The notes under the pieces are model-generated. The model searched no databases, had not been told where the DNA came from, and saw only the letters and a program-made list of their open reading frames with translations. Positions 35,351-43,697 of a stretch of 64,000 nt of DNA are shown here, piece after piece. A program made the translations under genes and the position numbers. Source of the stretch: Lachnospiraceae bacterium (lineage in GTDB: Bacteria; Bacillota_A; Clostridia; Lachnospirales; Lachnospiraceae); contig JAIKXV010000038.1 of assembly GCA_024683935.1 (NCBI GenBank), positions 1 through 64,000 of the forward strand, given 5' to 3'. Position 1 is the stretch's first letter. Every line of letters starts with the position of its first letter.

Positions 35351-36645
35351 ATATGGCTTTTCTCCACTGTTGTTTCCATGCCCATATCGTAATATCCCGT
35401 GGTATCCTTTGACGATATGCAGTTGATGCTGAATACATCATAGAGTCTGTTATATACGGTGAACTCACCTTCCCGGTAGCCCACCAGTCCGAGGGAAATA
35501 AGGTATTCCCCGCCCTGCAGGCTCATTTCCTGGGTAAAGGTGGCTGTCAGAATATCTCCCGCTTCGGGTTCACCGGTGCTTATCTTTTCAAACATCGTAT
35601 TGGTGCCCGTGATCTCCACACCCATCCGGTTCTTAAAGGATACCGCGATTATCGGTTCGCTTATCTTTTCATGAAAAAGACACTTTACCCTTATGGAAAA
35701 GCTGTCTCCCTTTATTATAGTATTGGTTATCTCTCCGCTGTTATCTATGCAGCAGAAATCCATGATGTCCGCCAGGCCGTTTCCGTAGCTGTCAAAGGAA
35801 GGATTGATGCTCATCCTGTCCTTCCACAGGGGTTTCTCCCCGCCTGCACCGGGAACCGCTTTCTGATTGCGGTTAAGGCTCTGCTCATTATCCGAAGGAG
35901 AAGCATCCAGCTGGTGAACCAGCACCTTCTTGTACATGTCGATCATTTCCTTCGGTGCGCCTTCCCCGAGCTTTTTTCCCCGGTCAAGCAGCACCACCCG
36001 GTCGCAGTACTTGCTGATGCTTGAAAGATCATGGCTCACAAAGAGTATGGTCTTTCCCGCCTTCTTGAATTCTTCGAATTTATGGTAGCACTTATTCTGG
36101 AAGAAAACATCCCCGACAGAAAGGGCTTCATCGACTATCAGTATCTCCGGATCTATGTTGATCGCCACCGCAAAGGCCAGACGTACAAACATACCGCTGG
36201 AATAGGTCTTTACCTGCTGGTACACGAAGTCCCCTATGTCGGCAAAGTCCAGTATATCCTGCAGCTTTTCATCTATCTCCGCCTTTGAAAAGCCTATCAT
36301 GGTACCGTTCAGATATATATTCTCAATACCGGTAAATTCCATATTGAAACCGGCCCCAAGTTCCAGCAGGGCTGAAATACGTCCGTCGATCTCGACAGAT
36401 CCCCCAGTGGGGTTCAGTACACCGGTAATGATCTTCAGCATAGTGGATTTGCCGGAACCGTTGGTTCCGATTATTCCCACTGTCTCGCCCTTTTTCACGC
36501 ACATTGATACGTCATGAAGGGCATAGTGCTCATGATAGAGCTTTTTCCGGGTCAGCCCTAAAGCGTCCCTCACCCTGTCCTTCTGGTGATCATAGAGCTT
36601 GTACATTTTATTCAGATGTTCGACTTTTATCGCATTTTCCATCAC
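35347..36645 (-). CDS. wzt: Polysaccharide ABC exporter ATPase with C-terminal carbohydrate-binding domain (Wzt)
   Basis: A 432-residue ATPase of the O-antigen/teichoic acid export class. The ATPase domain (1-245) has Walker A GTNGSGKS (60-67), the family signature VKTYSSGMFVRLAFA and Walker B ILIVDEALSVGD. After a Gln/Ser-rich linker (about 250-285), residues 290-425 match in layout the Wzt C-terminal beta-sandwich that binds the capped end of the glycan. Short ATPases of the TagH/RfbE type lack this domain or carry another, so its presence points to a cap-dependent export mechanism and supports the neighbouring chain-terminator call. It overlaps wzm and the methyltransferase-kinase gene by 4 bases each. 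Confidence 0.92.
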   Translation of the reverse strand: MMENAIKVEHLNKMYKLYDHQKDRVRDALGLTRKKLYHEHYALHDVSMCVKKGETVGIIGTNGSGKSTMLKIITGVLNPTGGSVEIDGRISALLELGAGFNMEFTGIENIYLNGTMIGFSKAEIDEKLQDILDFADIGDFVYQQVKTYSSGMFVRLAFAVAINIDPEILIVDEALSVGDVFFQNKCYHKFEEFKKAGKTILFVSHDLSSISKYCDRVVLLDRGKKLGEGAPKEMIDMYKKVLVHQLDASPSDNEQSLNRNQKAVPGAGGEKPLWKDRMSINPSFDSYGNGLADIMDFCCIDNSGEITNTIIKGDSFSIRVKCLFHEKISEPIIAVSFKNRMGVEITGTNTMFEKISTGEPEAGDILTATFTQEMSLQGGEYLISLGLVGYREGEFTVYNRLYDVFSINCISSKDTTGYYDMGMETTVEKSHI

Positions 36646-37619
36646 AATACATCCGCAAAGTGGACTTTTAACCTCTTAAACACTATTGCTCCGATAAGGA
36701 ACATGACCGTGGAAAAGATCCAGAAATAGGCCGTGGAGTAAAAGTGCTCGAAGAACCACATATTATCAAGGAATGACATCCTGTAACCGTCCACCACATA
36801 GTAGACGGGATTCAGCTTGAACAGTATCTGCAGGGGTCTCGGCAGCGCTTCTATATGCCACATGATCGGCGTGATCCAGACTCCGACCTGCAGCGCTATC
36901 CCTATGATCTGTCCCAGGTCCCTGAAGAACACCACAATGGAACAGGTGATATAGCTGAGTCCCAGCACCAGGAAAAATACACAGAAGGTAAAGTACGGGA
37001 GCTGCAGCCAGTACACGGTCGGATAATAGCCGCAGAGTATCATCAGGATCCCCGCTACAAGAGTCAGGAAAAGATGGATAAAAAGGGCGCTTATGACCTT
37101 TATGATGGGAAGGATACTGATCTTGAAGACCACCTTTTTAACCAAATACTGATAGGACAGCAGGGCGCTGGTTCCCTGTCCCAGAGCATCGGAAAAGAAG
37201 AACCAGGGCGTGATGCCTGCAATAAGCCACAGAACAAAGGGATAGGTGGTTTCCCCGGTTATATCTGTTCTGGCACCCACGGAAAAAACAAACCAGTAAA
37301 CCAGAACAGTAACCACAGGCTGAACAAAGGCCCAGAAAATACCGAGATAGGATCCGGCGTACTTTGCCCGGAAATCATTACCTGCAAGCTTCCAGATAAG
37401 CTCCCTGTTCTGGTAGAGCTCGATAGGGAGAGTAACTATCCTGTCGTACATCAGGATGAAGCCGATAAAGGCCGCATCCAGCATACAGCAGGAAATGATC
37501 TTTTTTAATATCTCCTGGAGGGGATCCGCCAGGCTGTTGGTATGGAGAATGATATAGGCATTACATATGACGATGACAACCGCCACCGCCAGAATGACTT
37601 TTTTCTTTTCCTTACTCAT
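36642..37619 (-). CDS. wzm: Polysaccharide ABC exporter permease (Wzm/TagG family)
   Basis: A 325-residue ABC-2 type membrane protein that forms the export channel with Wzt. The core has six spans with the family stretches LAGNDFRAKYAGSYLGIFWAFVQPVVTVLVYWFVF, here quoted only in part by position (about 78-112), and LNPVYYVVDGYR near the end. It is about 60 residues longer than usual because of an extra N-terminal pair of hydrophobic segments (about 8-26 and 42-62). It overlaps rfbC and wzt by 4 bases each, so the three are translated together. Confidence 0.92.
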   Translation of the reverse strand: MSKEKKKVILAVAVVIVICNAYIILHTNSLADPLQEILKKIISCCMLDAAFIGFILMYDRIVTLPIELYQNRELIWKLAGNDFRAKYAGSYLGIFWAFVQPVVTVLVYWFVFSVGARTDITGETTYPFVLWLIAGITPWFFFSDALGQGTSALLSYQYLVKKVVFKISILPIIKVISALFIHLFLTLVAGILMILCGYYPTVYWLQLPYFTFCVFFLVLGLSYITCSIVVFFRDLGQIIGIALQVGVWITPIMWHIEALPRPLQILFKLNPVYYVVDGYRMSFLDNMWFFEHFYSTAYFWIFSTVMFLIGAIVFKRLKVHFADVL

Positions 37620-38182
37620 AATCCCAAGCCGGCTTTATACACCGAGAAATCCTGCCAGTTCCTGTCGCGGTCGTTGATATTCATTTCGCTTTCGCTTATC
37701 TCATCGGGCCACCTGATCCCTATTTCCGGATCGTTGTACCTTAAACCGCCATCATCTCCGGGATGATAGAGATCATCACACTTATAAACGAATTCCGCCT
37801 TGTCCGAAAGCACGAGAAAACCATGGGCAAAGCCCCTGGGAATAAAGAACATCTTTTTATTCTCCTGGGACAGCTCAACCCCGAACCATTTTCCGAGGGT
37901 TGAGGAGCCGGGTCTCAGATCCACGGCCACATCAAATACCCGTCCGCTTATCACGCGCACAAGCTTTGACTGGGGGTACTTCTTCTGGAAATGCATGCCC
38001 CTTAAAACTCCCTTCGTGGATGAGGACTGATTGTCCTGAACAAATACACTGTCTATTCCGGCTTCCCTGAACTGGTCATCCCTGTAGGTTTCCATGAAGT
38101 AACCGCGTTCATCCCCGAAGACCTCCGGGGTTATTACCTTTAATCCTTCTATTTCACAGGTTTCTACTTTTATCTGTCCCAT
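37616..38182 (-). CDS. rfbC: dTDP-4-dehydrorhamnose 3,5-epimerase
   Basis: Third enzyme of dTDP-L-rhamnose synthesis. The 188-residue cupin-fold protein has FGDERGYFMETYR, the catalytic-His region VLRGMHFQKKYPQSKLVRVISGRVFDVAVDLR (about 59-90; key His in GMHFQ), and FIPRGFAHGFLVLSD. Length is normal. The gene leads the exporter genes with a 4-base overlap into wzm. rfbA and rfbB lie upstream on the same strand, separated from it by the GH25 gene. rfbD was not found in the window. Confidence 0.96.
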   Translation of the reverse strand: MGQIKVETCEIEGLKVITPEVFGDERGYFMETYRDDQFREAGIDSVFVQDNQSSSTKGVLRGMHFQKKYPQSKLVRVISGRVFDVAVDLRPGSSTLGKWFGVELSQENKKMFFIPRGFAHGFLVLSDKAEFVYKCDDLYHPGDDGGLRYNDPEIGIRWPDEISESEMNINDRDRNWQDFSVYKAGLGL

Positions 38183-38230
38183 ATCGTTCCTTTCTTTTTA
38201 TTAAAACTCTCAATATCCTGAGCTCTCTTT

Positions 38231-38256
38231 TGTCATTCTGAGCGAAACGAAGAATC
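38231..38256. repeat. Single copy of a dispersed intergenic repeat
   Basis: The 26-base stretch starts TGTCATTCTGAGCGAAACGA and ends AGAATC. It matches from memory a short repeat seen in intergenic DNA of many unrelated bacteria. It abuts the stop codon of the GH25 gene, in the 74-base gap before rfbC. Only one copy was seen in the window. Confidence 0.45.
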
Positions 38257-39528
38257 TTAAAGAGAAATATTCAGATTCAGATCCACATATCCCTCAATTC
38301 CTTCCACATGCCCTTTGGAGGAATACTGCCACATGTCGTATCTGCCCTCATAGGTCGGTCTCCTCACCTTGTACTGGGCAAGCCAGATGGGGTATTCCGA
38401 CAATTCCCCGGCGTTCATTTTTTTATTGAGCCAGGTCTTATTGGCGTAGAGCCCGGCCTTATATCCCGCATTCTCTAAGGTTTCTATAAAGGCCTTTATA
38501 TTGGCGGTTCGCTGAACCGGATCTATGAGGTCTCCTCTTCCTCCGGCGGATTCCACATCCAGGAACACCGGGAGCGTAAGCTCTTCAGCGGTTATCAGGG
38601 ACTCCACCATGCTGGCTTCTTCAATGGCCTCTGTTTCGTTTAAGGCCTGGGTAAAGAAATATACCCCGATCTTTAAGCCCGCGTCCTTTGCGCCCTTAAC
38701 ATTCCTTTCATAATAGGGATCCTCTACCAGAGCACCGGTACTGGAGCCTCTGTATCCCATACGGATGATGGCGTATTCTATCCCCGCATCCTTTACCTTT
38801 GCCCAGTCGATATCCTTATTATACTTGGAAACATCTATTCCAATGGTGCCGCGTGCCAGATCTATCTCTCCCGCATTCAGGAGCGCACCGTCGTCCTCTT
38901 CCTCTATATCAGCGGTATCCTCGGCTTCGGCGTCAACCTGGTCCTCGGTTTTGATAAGGGTTCTGATATAATCCACCTTCTGATAGCTGATATCGCTCCT
39001 CACCGTAACACTGCTGTCATCCGGTCCTATGAATCCCGGCCTGTGCTTCAGGTGTATCGTGTACTTTCCTCCCGGCAGGTCCGACGCGGTGATGATACCG
39101 TCCTTGTCGCTGTCCTCGTACTCCGACACCTTATCGCCCTTTGAAATCTCTGCCCGGAAGGGAACGCCCGTAACAAGGCTCCCGTCCCGAAGGGTGATCA
39201 TTATCTTTATGTCACGGTTTACGGATGAGATAAGGAGATTGAGATAGGGCCAGTCATCATCTGAGGGCTGTTTTTTCCCCTCGTCTTTTTCATCATTGCC
39301 GTCTTCCGCCCCGGTACTCTCTATCCCCGCAGTTTTAAGATCGGAGTAGCCCTCTCCGGTCTCACCTCCCTCTGCTTTCCGCTCTTCTTCCGAAACAGCA
39401 GCCGTTTCCGGCGCACCGGTATCTCCCGGCTTTCCTGTTTGAAAAGCGTTAAGCATTAACACAAAGAAAGCGGCCACAACCAGAAAAGCGGCTGCGACCG
39501 CGATTATCCAGAATCTCTTAAACCCCAT
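38257..39528 (-). CDS. Membrane-anchored GH25 muramidase (lysozyme)
   Basis: A 423-residue surface protein: one N-terminal span (about 7-29), an acidic Glu/Gly/Asp-rich linker (35-95), a CnaB-like beta-domain (about 97-190, [12 protein letters not shown]) and a C-terminal GH25 domain (227-423) with [11 protein letters not shown] (Asp232), RMGYRG, YFFTQA and the catalytic pair FLDVE (Asp324, Glu326). It would cut the MurNAc-GlcNAc bond of peptidoglycan. Its ATG lies inside the last codons of rfbA (11-base overlap), so it is coupled to nucleotide-sugar genes. A plausible job is local wall opening for glycan attachment or export. Confidence 0.92.
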   Translation of the reverse strand: MGFKRFWIIAVAAAFLVVAAFFVLMLNAFQTGKPGDTGAPETAAVSEEERKAEGGETGEGYSDLKTAGIESTGAEDGNDEKDEGKKQPSDDDWPYLNLLISSVNRDIKIMITLRDGSLVTGVPFRAEISKGDKVSEYEDSDKDGIITASDLPGGKYTIHLKHRPGFIGPDDSSVTVRSDISYQKVDYIRTLIKTEDQVDAEAEDTADIEEEDDGALLNAGEIDLARGTIGIDVSKYNKDIDWAKVKDAGIEYAIIRMGYRGSSTGALVEDPYYERNVKGAKDAGLKIGVYFFTQALNETEAIEEASMVESLITAEELTLPVFLDVESAGGRGDLIDPVQRTANIKAFIETLENAGYKAGLYANKTWLNKKMNAGELSEYPIWLAQYKVRRPTYEGRYDMWQYSSKGHVEGIEGYVDLNLNISL

Positions 39529-40387
39529 TGGCCACGTCTACAAGATACTGTCCGTAAGCGGTTTTTCTTAAAGGCTCCGAAAGCTTCAGGAGCTGCTCCT
39601 TATTTATAAAGCCTCTCTTAAATGCTATTTCTTCTATACAGGAGATATAGAGACCCTGCCTTTTCTGGAAAGCACCCACGAAATCCGCTGCATCCAGGAG
39701 GGAATCATGACTTCCCGTATCCAGCCATGCAAATCCGCGTCCCAGTAATTCCACATAGAGATCGCCGCGGCTTAAATACTCATTGTTCACGGCGGTGATC
39801 TCCAGCTCTCCTCTGGCTGAGGGCTTTACATTCTTAGCTATCTCCACCACATCATTATCATAGAAATAGAGTCCCGGCACCGCATATTGTGACTTCGGAT
39901 GCTCCGGCTTTTCCTCTATGGATATGGCTCTGCCTTCCTTATCGAACTCAACCACTCCGTATTCCTTCGGGTTCTTTACATAGTATCCGAAGATGGTGGC
40001 TCCCTTTTCTCTTTCCGCGGCTGTTTTCAGTACCTTGGAAAAACTATGTCCGTAAAAGATATTGTCCCCGAGGACCATGGCCACTCTGTCATTTCCGATA
40101 AAGTCCGCGCCTATGATAAAGGCTTCCGCCAGACCGTTCGGATGTTCCTGTACCTTGTACGAGAAATTGAGTCCCAGCTCGGATCCGTCTCTGAAGAGCT
40201 CCTCGAAGGCCGGCAGATCCCTGGGGGTCGAGATTATCAATATGTCCCTTATCCCTGCGAGCATCAGGGCAGATAAGGGGTAATATATCATCGGTTTGTC
40301 GTAAACCGGCATCATCTGCTTTGAAACGGCCTTGGTAAGCGGATAAAGTCTGGTCCCGCTGCCTCCGGCAAGTATTATTCCTTTCAT
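39518..40387 (-). CDS. rfbA: Glucose-1-phosphate thymidylyltransferase
   Basis: First step of dTDP-rhamnose synthesis, making dTDP-glucose. The 289-residue product starts [18 protein letters not shown], the nucleotide-binding signature, and has [28 protein letters not shown] and [20 protein letters not shown], all diagnostic of RmlA. Length is normal. It follows rfbB by 40 bases and overlaps the GH25 gene downstream by 11 bases. Confidence 0.97.
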   Translation of the reverse strand: MKGIILAGGSGTRLYPLTKAVSKQMMPVYDKPMIYYPLSALMLAGIRDILIISTPRDLPAFEELFRDGSELGLNFSYKVQEHPNGLAEAFIIGADFIGNDRVAMVLGDNIFYGHSFSKVLKTAAEREKGATIFGYYVKNPKEYGVVEFDKEGRAISIEEKPEHPKSQYAVPGLYFYDNDVVEIAKNVKPSARGELEITAVNNEYLSRGDLYVELLGRGFAWLDTGSHDSLLDAADFVGAFQKRQGLYISCIEEIAFKRGFINKEQLLKLSEPLRKTAYGQYLVDVANGV

Positions 40388-40427
40388 TCCATCTCCTTAT
40401 GTTGAAGATATGATGATCATGATCTTT

Positions 40428-41510
40428 CTAGCGGTTCTTGTACATCTTCTCGTAATACGACTGGTAATCCCCGCTTGTCACATGAGCCATCCATTCCTCA
40501 TGGGAAAGATACCATTCCACTGTTTTTCTGATACCGTCCTTAAAGGCCGTCTCCGGCTCCCAGGACAGCTCTTTCCTGATCTTGTCGGGAGCTATGGCGT
40601 AGCGCCTGTCATGTCCCTTTCTGTCCGTCACAAAGGTTATGAGATCATCCCGGACATTCTGCTTTCTCGGATCATCATCCGGAAGGATATCCCTTAAAGT
40701 ATCCAGGATGATATGTATGATCTCTATATTCTGCTTCTCATTATGTCCGCCGATATTATACTTTTCTCCGATGCGGCCGCCACTCAGTACCAGGTCTATG
40801 CCCTTGCAGTGATCATCCACATAGAGCCAGTCCCGGACATTCTTTCCGTCTCCGTACACCGGCAGATTCTTGCCGTGAAGTGCGTTATTTATGATAAGAG
40901 GGATCAGCTTCTCAGGGAACTGGAAGGGTCCGTAGTTATTGGAGCAGTTGGTGATGACCGCCGGGAAATGATAGGTATCCACATAGGCCTTTACCAGAAA
41001 ATCCGACGAAGCCTTGCTGGCGGAATAGGGGCTGTGGGGGGCATAGGGCGTATCCTCGTAGAAATAATCCTCGGGATCACTTAAGGAACCGTAGACTTCA
41101 TCTGTGGAAACATGGAGAAAACGCTTGCCCTCCTTAAAGGAACCGTCCTCATTTTCCCAGGCTGACTTGGCAGCATTCAGCATTATAAGGGTTCCAAGAA
41201 CATTGGTCTCCACGAAGACCTCGGGATTCTCGATACTCCTGTCCACATGGCTCTCTGCGGCGAAATTCACCACATAGTCTATGTCATTTTCCCTGAAAAG
41301 CCTCGAAACGGCCTCCTTGTCCCTGATATCCGTCTTTTCAAAAACGTAATCATAGTCCTTGTCCAGGCCCTCCAGGTTTTCCAGATTTCCTGCATAGGTA
41401 AGGGCATCCGCATTTATTATCCGGATCTCCTTACCGTATTTCCTGAACATATAATGAATAAAATTTGATCCGATGAAACCTGCGCCACCGGTTACAAGGT
41501 ATGTCTTCAC
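40428..41510 (-). CDS. rfbB: dTDP-glucose 4,6-dehydratase
   Basis: Second step of dTDP-rhamnose synthesis, an extended SDR enzyme. The 360-residue product has the NAD site TGGAGFIGSNF (about 7-17), AAESHVDRSIENP, VSTDEVYGSL, and the catalytic YSASK. The start is a GTG at 41510, placed 8 bases after AGGAG; an ATG just upstream (41517 region) is out of frame. It heads a transcription unit with a good promoter at 41542-41570. Confidence 0.97.
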   Translation of the reverse strand: MKTYLVTGGAGFIGSNFIHYMFRKYGKEIRIINADALTYAGNLENLEGLDKDYDYVFEKTDIRDKEAVSRLFRENDIDYVVNFAAESHVDRSIENPEVFVETNVLGTLIMLNAAKSAWENEDGSFKEGKRFLHVSTDEVYGSLSDPEDYFYEDTPYAPHSPYSASKASSDFLVKAYVDTYHFPAVITNCSNNYGPFQFPEKLIPLIINNALHGKNLPVYGDGKNVRDWLYVDDHCKGIDLVLSGGRIGEKYNIGGHNEKQNIEIIHIILDTLRDILPDDDPRKQNVRDDLITFVTDRKGHDRRYAIAPDKIRKELSWEPETAFKDGIRKTVEWYLSHEEWMAHVTSGDYQSYYEKMYKNR

Positions 41511-41541
41511 AGCATTTCTCCTTTATATTGATAACCCTAAA

Positions 41542-41570
41542 ACTATACCATATATAAGGCTTTCTTTCAA
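41542..41570 (-). promoter_or_regulatory. Sigma-A type promoter of rfbB and the export genes
   Basis: Minus strand TTGAAA (41565-41570), 17-base spacer ending in TGG, TATAGT (41542-41547). Both hexamers are close to consensus and the -10 is extended. The leader is about 25 bases. Confidence 0.78.
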
Positions 41571-41585
41571 TTATCGGGGCTTTTC

Positions 41586-42593
41586 TTACCGGGATCCTCT
41601 TGCATAATCGGCAAACCTGGCAGCATTTTCCCTGTCGCCCATGATCACATAGGAAATATGCAGTCCTATGTATGGATAGGTGTCATGGTATTTGAGGTTA
41701 AGCAGCGGCTCCGTTTCAAAGGCTGCGTTATAATACCACATACAGGCTTCCTTGTAGTTCCGTCTGTTCCTGTAGTATTCACCAAGCTCAAATACGGCTT
41801 CGGAGGGCGTGTGGTCGGATGCCAGGGTTCGGGAAGCCGCAAGGAGCATAAGGGAGGTGTCGTCAAGGAGTCTTGCGCACTTTATCACCACGCAGGCGTC
41901 CATCAGAACCACATCCTCTTCACTGTCCTTATCCATTCTCTTTCTGAAGAAATCCTTTGCATCCAGGAAATCATCATCCGTTCCCGATATAAAGAGCTCC
42001 CTCGCATACATTCTGACGAGGTGGTTTGAAATATCGCCGTCCTTCTTTATTATCTTTTGGAAAATGGAGAAATCCCTGCCGCTGTGCGCGGATACGGGGC
42101 AGTGCTGTATTTCCACATTACTGTCAAAGATCACGGGCTTCAGTCTCACAGCTTCATGAAGCGGATCCTCCCACAGGGGAGTACGGAGTCTCTTATAGAG
42201 CTTCGGTCTCAGCTCCTTATCGAAGTTATAGGTGGTATTGGCAGCCAACTGGTTGCAGTAGTACATCTGCACTATCTCAACCTCCGGCAGCAGCGCCGCT
42301 TTCAGTTCCCTGAACCTCTTCACATTCTTCTCGTCTATCACCTCATCGGCGTCAGCGCTGTATATATAGTCACAGGTCGCAAAGGAAAAGGCGTAGTTTC
42401 TGGCGGCGGAAAAGTCATCCTTCCATTCAAAGTCATAGATCCTGTCGGTGTACTCTGCAGCGATCTTTTTCGTATCATCATCGGATCCCGTGTCCACGAT
42501 TATGATCTCTTCGAAAAGATCCTTTATCGGATCCAGACAGCGCCTTAAGATATCAGCTTCGTTCTTTACTATCATACATAAACTGAAGGTCAT
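41586..42593 (-). CDS. GT2 glycosyltransferase of the WaaE/TPR-associated type
   Basis: A 335-residue enzyme. The GT-A domain opens MTFSLCMIVKNEADILRRC and has IVDTGSDDDT and YIYSADADEVID (DXD). The C-terminal ~130 residues are helical with tetratricopeptide-like character (YYRNRRNYKEACMWYYNAA). Relatives modify LPS core or peptides; here a role on the surface glycan is inferred from location. It begins 4 bases after the SGNH-like gene and is the last gene of the first polysaccharide unit. Confidence 0.86.
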   Translation of the reverse strand: MTFSLCMIVKNEADILRRCLDPIKDLFEEIIIVDTGSDDDTKKIAAEYTDRIYDFEWKDDFSAARNYAFSFATCDYIYSADADEVIDEKNVKRFRELKAALLPEVEIVQMYYCNQLAANTTYNFDKELRPKLYKRLRTPLWEDPLHEAVRLKPVIFDSNVEIQHCPVSAHSGRDFSIFQKIIKKDGDISNHLVRMYARELFISGTDDDFLDAKDFFRKRMDKDSEEDVVLMDACVVIKCARLLDDTSLMLLAASRTLASDHTPSEAVFELGEYYRNRRNYKEACMWYYNAAFETEPLLNLKYHDTYPYIGLHISYVIMGDRENAARFADYARGSR

Positions 42594-42597
42594 ATGC

Positions 42598-43680
42598 TTA
42601 TTCCTCCTTCTTATTTATCGTATCCGGATAGGTGTCCACGGGAAGGTCAAAATTCACTGCCTGGGCGTAGAGAATATCCGTAAGCTCATCCGCGTTTTCC
42701 TTTGTGACATACATTCCGTAGCCCTGTTTTAATAGCTCCGGATCCACATTTCCATTATACAGCCTTTCAATAATGGTGTCTGCAACATCCGGGGAAAAGT
42801 GGCTGGTCTCATAGTAATTATCCATGTTCAGGGTAACATTGTTAAAGCCGCTGAAATTCCAGTACGGAGTAACGTCCGCAAGCTTCCTTAAGAACGGTAT
42901 ATAACCGTTTGCAATATCCTTTTCATATGTGTAGCCGTTAAGAGGGTTTGTGAATATGCGGAGATTAATATTGTTTTCTTCGCAGAGCTCCACTATCTCA
43001 CGTATCTCATCGAGGCTCTCTTCCCTGGGATAATAGTAATCAGACCAGGTGGCGTCCGTCTTGTCATAGTGGAAATCAGGCAGAATGCCCAGGTTTTCGG
43101 TGCCGGTCTCCAGCAGCCTCTGGCCGTAGCCCGGATCTGTATTCTTATGCTTCCATATCACCTCTATGGACTGGGACAGGGTAATGAGATCTAAATACGA
43201 AAGGTAGAAACCCGCCTTGTCGCTGGCGCTTCCGTCCCAGGGGAAAGGCTTTCTGTACAGCTGGTCTGTGTGAAAATCCGGATCCACAAAGTAGGAAATG
43301 TCATCCACTCCCATCGTCACATTTTTTATCTTTACTCCCCGCTCCAGCATATCCTTTAAATTCTGCAGGTGTTCCGCCGGAGTACCCTCGGAATAGGCCA
43401 TGTCGTAATAATTGCCGTCATTCATCTTTGACACGTCAAAAAAGCCCGCCCTTGATGAGCCGAAGAGAAATGAATCGAACCTGTCGGGATTTTTCAGAAT
43501 GTTCATCATCTTGACATAGCTCTTATTCGGTTCAACGCCGTTATTCCTGATACAGTTCCAGTGAAAGATATTGTAGGGATCCAGCCCCACGCCCAGAGGC
43601 AGGAATATCACCGCCAGTATCAGGAAAAATATGACGCATTTTTTCAGGAATCTTCCCATTGCATTTACATCCTGTACCAT
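42598..43680 (-). CDS. MBOAT-partner protein with SGNH/DltD-like fold
   Basis: A 360-residue protein with one N-terminal membrane span (about 10-30) and an external domain. FLFGSSRAGFF near residue 68 fits an SGNH block I (GxS) and SHFSPDVAD near 290 fits the terminal D/S-x-x-H block, so it is probably a DltD/AlgJ-like hydrolase-fold enzyme. It follows the MBOAT gene by 17 bases. Such pairs move acyl groups across the membrane and place them on surface polymers. Substrate is likely acetyl or another short acyl group; a D-alanine role is less likely because no dltA or dltC is present. Confidence 0.75.
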   Translation of the reverse strand: MVQDVNAMGRFLKKCVIFFLILAVIFLPLGVGLDPYNIFHWNCIRNNGVEPNKSYVKMMNILKNPDRFDSFLFGSSRAGFFDVSKMNDGNYYDMAYSEGTPAEHLQNLKDMLERGVKIKNVTMGVDDISYFVDPDFHTDQLYRKPFPWDGSASDKAGFYLSYLDLITLSQSIEVIWKHKNTDPGYGQRLLETGTENLGILPDFHYDKTDATWSDYYYPREESLDEIREIVELCEENNINLRIFTNPLNGYTYEKDIANGYIPFLRKLADVTPYWNFSGFNNVTLNMDNYYETSHFSPDVADTIIERLYNGNVDPELLKQGYGMYVTKENADELTDILYAQAVNFDLPVDTYPDTINKKEE

Positions 43681-43697
43681 ACTAAGCCTGCATGATC

